DNA from: Pseudomonadota bacterium
Lineage (GTDB): Bacteria; Pseudomonadota; Gammaproteobacteria; Burkholderiales; Rhodocyclaceae
Assembly (NCBI GenBank): GCA_018262095.1
Contig: JAGTRW010000039.1
Coordinates: forward strand, 1 to 38,978
Direction of reading: 5' to 3'
DNA: 38,978 nt
Positions 38,177-38,978 of the stretch are shown one piece after another. Position numbers and translations under genes: made by a program. Positions within the stretch are counted from its first letter, which is position 1. Each line of letters begins with the position of its first letter. The notes beneath the pieces are model-generated. The model saw only the letters and a list, made by a program, of their open reading frames with translations, had not been told where the DNA came from and ran no database searches.

Positions 38177-38978
38177 ATGAGCATCGCCAATAGCGTCACC
38201 GACCTCATCGGCAACACCCCGCTGGTGCGCATCAACCGCATCAACGACGGCGGGGTTGCGACGATCGCCGCCAAGCTCGAATACTTCAACCCGGCGCACA
38301 GCGTCAAGGACCGCATCGGCGAGGCGATGATCGCCGCCGCCGAAGCCGCCGGACAGATCAAGCCCGACACGATCCTGGTCGAACCGACCAGCGGCAACAC
38401 CGGAATCGCGCTGGCGATGGTCGCCGCAGCGCGCGGCTACAAGATCGTGCTGACCATGCCGGAAACCATGAGTAAAGAGCGCCGTGCCTTGCTGCGCGGC
38501 TACGGCGCCGAGCTGATCCTGACCCCGGGACCCGACGGCATGGGCGGCGCGATCAAGAAGGCCGAGGAGCTCGCCGCGTCCGATCCGCGCTACCTGCTGC
38601 TGCAGCAGTTCAACAACCCGGCCAACCCGGAAATCCACCGCCGAACGACCGCCGAGGAAATCTGGCGCGATACCGAAGGCAAGGTCGACATCCTGATCTC
38701 GGGCGTCGGCACCGGCGGAACGATCACCGGCGTCGCCGAAGTGATCAAATCGCGCAAGCCGTCGTTCAAGGCCATCGCCGTCGAGCCCGACGCCTCGCCG
38801 GTGCTTTCGGGCGGCGCCAAGGGACCGCATCCGATCCAGGGAATCGGCGCCGGTTTCGTTCCCAAGGTGCTCAACACCGAAATCTACGACGAGGTGATCC
38901 GCGTCAAGGCCGACGACGCCTTCGCCTACGCGCGCCGCGCCGCGCGCGAGGAAGGCCTGCTGGTCGGCATCTCGTCGG
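38177..38978 (+). CDS. cysK: Cysteine synthase A (O-acetylserine sulfhydrylase), 3' end outside the window
   Basis: PLP enzyme that makes cysteine from O-acetylserine and sulfide. The first 267 residues of about 305 are present; the window edge cuts the rest. The PLP lysine is Lys44 in [11 protein letters not shown]. The substrate loop TSGNTGIAL and phosphate-binding GTGGTITG are intact, and [14 protein letters not shown] is typical of CysK. The AGGAGA ribosome site lies six bases before ATG at 38177. No cysteine regulon genes lie next to it in the visible part. Confidence 0.95.
   Translation, partial: MSIANSVTDLIGNTPLVRINRINDGGVATIAAKLEYFNPAHSVKDRIGEAMIAAAEAAGQIKPDTILVEPTSGNTGIALAMVAAARGYKIVLTMPETMSKERRALLRGYGAELILTPGPDGMGGAIKKAEELAASDPRYLLLQQFNNPANPEIHRRTTAEEIWRDTEGKVDILISGVGTGGTITGVAEVIKSRKPSFKAIAVEPDASPVLSGGAKGPHPIQGIGAGFVPKVLNTEIYDEVIRVKADDAFAYARRAAREEGLLVGISS

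Overview
The window is high-GC, densely coded chromosomal DNA. Gene content and protein flavour suggest a betaproteobacterium, probably of the Rhodocyclales: a GsiABCD peptide importer with IaaA, a DctPQM TRAP transporter, a YeiH/LysR pair, a single-Cache chemoreceptor and cyclic-di-GMP proteins. The taxon is an inference; there is no rRNA or tRNA gene here to anchor it. I see no phage, transposase, integrase or CRISPR array. The window starts inside the 3' end of one gene (perhaps an amidohydrolase) and ends inside cysK.

Layout. (1) 1-7461: an amidohydrolase-like tail, a two-receiver diguanylate cyclase, a DHA2-type MFS exporter, a LysR regulator divergent from a YeiH-family membrane protein, and an sCache chemoreceptor. 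(2) 7465-11774: a strong terminator, the ClpB disaggregase on the minus strand behind a near-consensus sigma-32 promoter, and a patatin-like lipoprotein. (3) 12049-21368: the most interesting block. A 349-bp AT-rich region carries a promoter with a perfect palindrome and TTTAC repeats, followed by one compact operon: an RpiR/SIS regulator, IaaA (isoaspartyl peptidase), GsiA, GsiB, GsiC, GsiD, a DmpA-type P1 aminopeptidase and a DppA-type M55 zinc D-aminopeptidase. Four of the joints are 4-base start/stop overlaps. It reads as a single uptake-and-hydrolysis system for peptides that ordinary peptidases handle poorly (isoaspartyl, D-, beta- or gamma-linked), with a sugar-phosphate-type sensor in control. 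(4) 21378-24640: an ATP-grasp-like protein of unknown function, translationally coupled to a DinG/YoaA-type Fe-S helicase. (5) 24824-29242, minus strand: a polar amino acid ABC transporter, then uracil salvage (upp-uraA). (6) 29348-34652: a dctQMP TRAP operon divergent from an OmpR-type two-component system, with repeated TGTATC motifs between them. (7) 34729-38978: a YafJ-like class II amidotransferase, a trans-sulfuration PLP enzyme, a possible 52-residue small protein, a degenerate EAL protein and the start of cysK.

Repeats. Four short intergenic repeats of apparently three families lie in this window: two copies of an inverted CCACGGCG-type element (17480-17638 and 27241-27364), one CCTCCCC/GGGGAGG element (24686-24774) and one GTCATTCC hairpin (26321-26356). 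In both ABC transporter operons a structured repeat lies directly downstream of the substrate-binding-protein gene, where it could shape transcript ratios.
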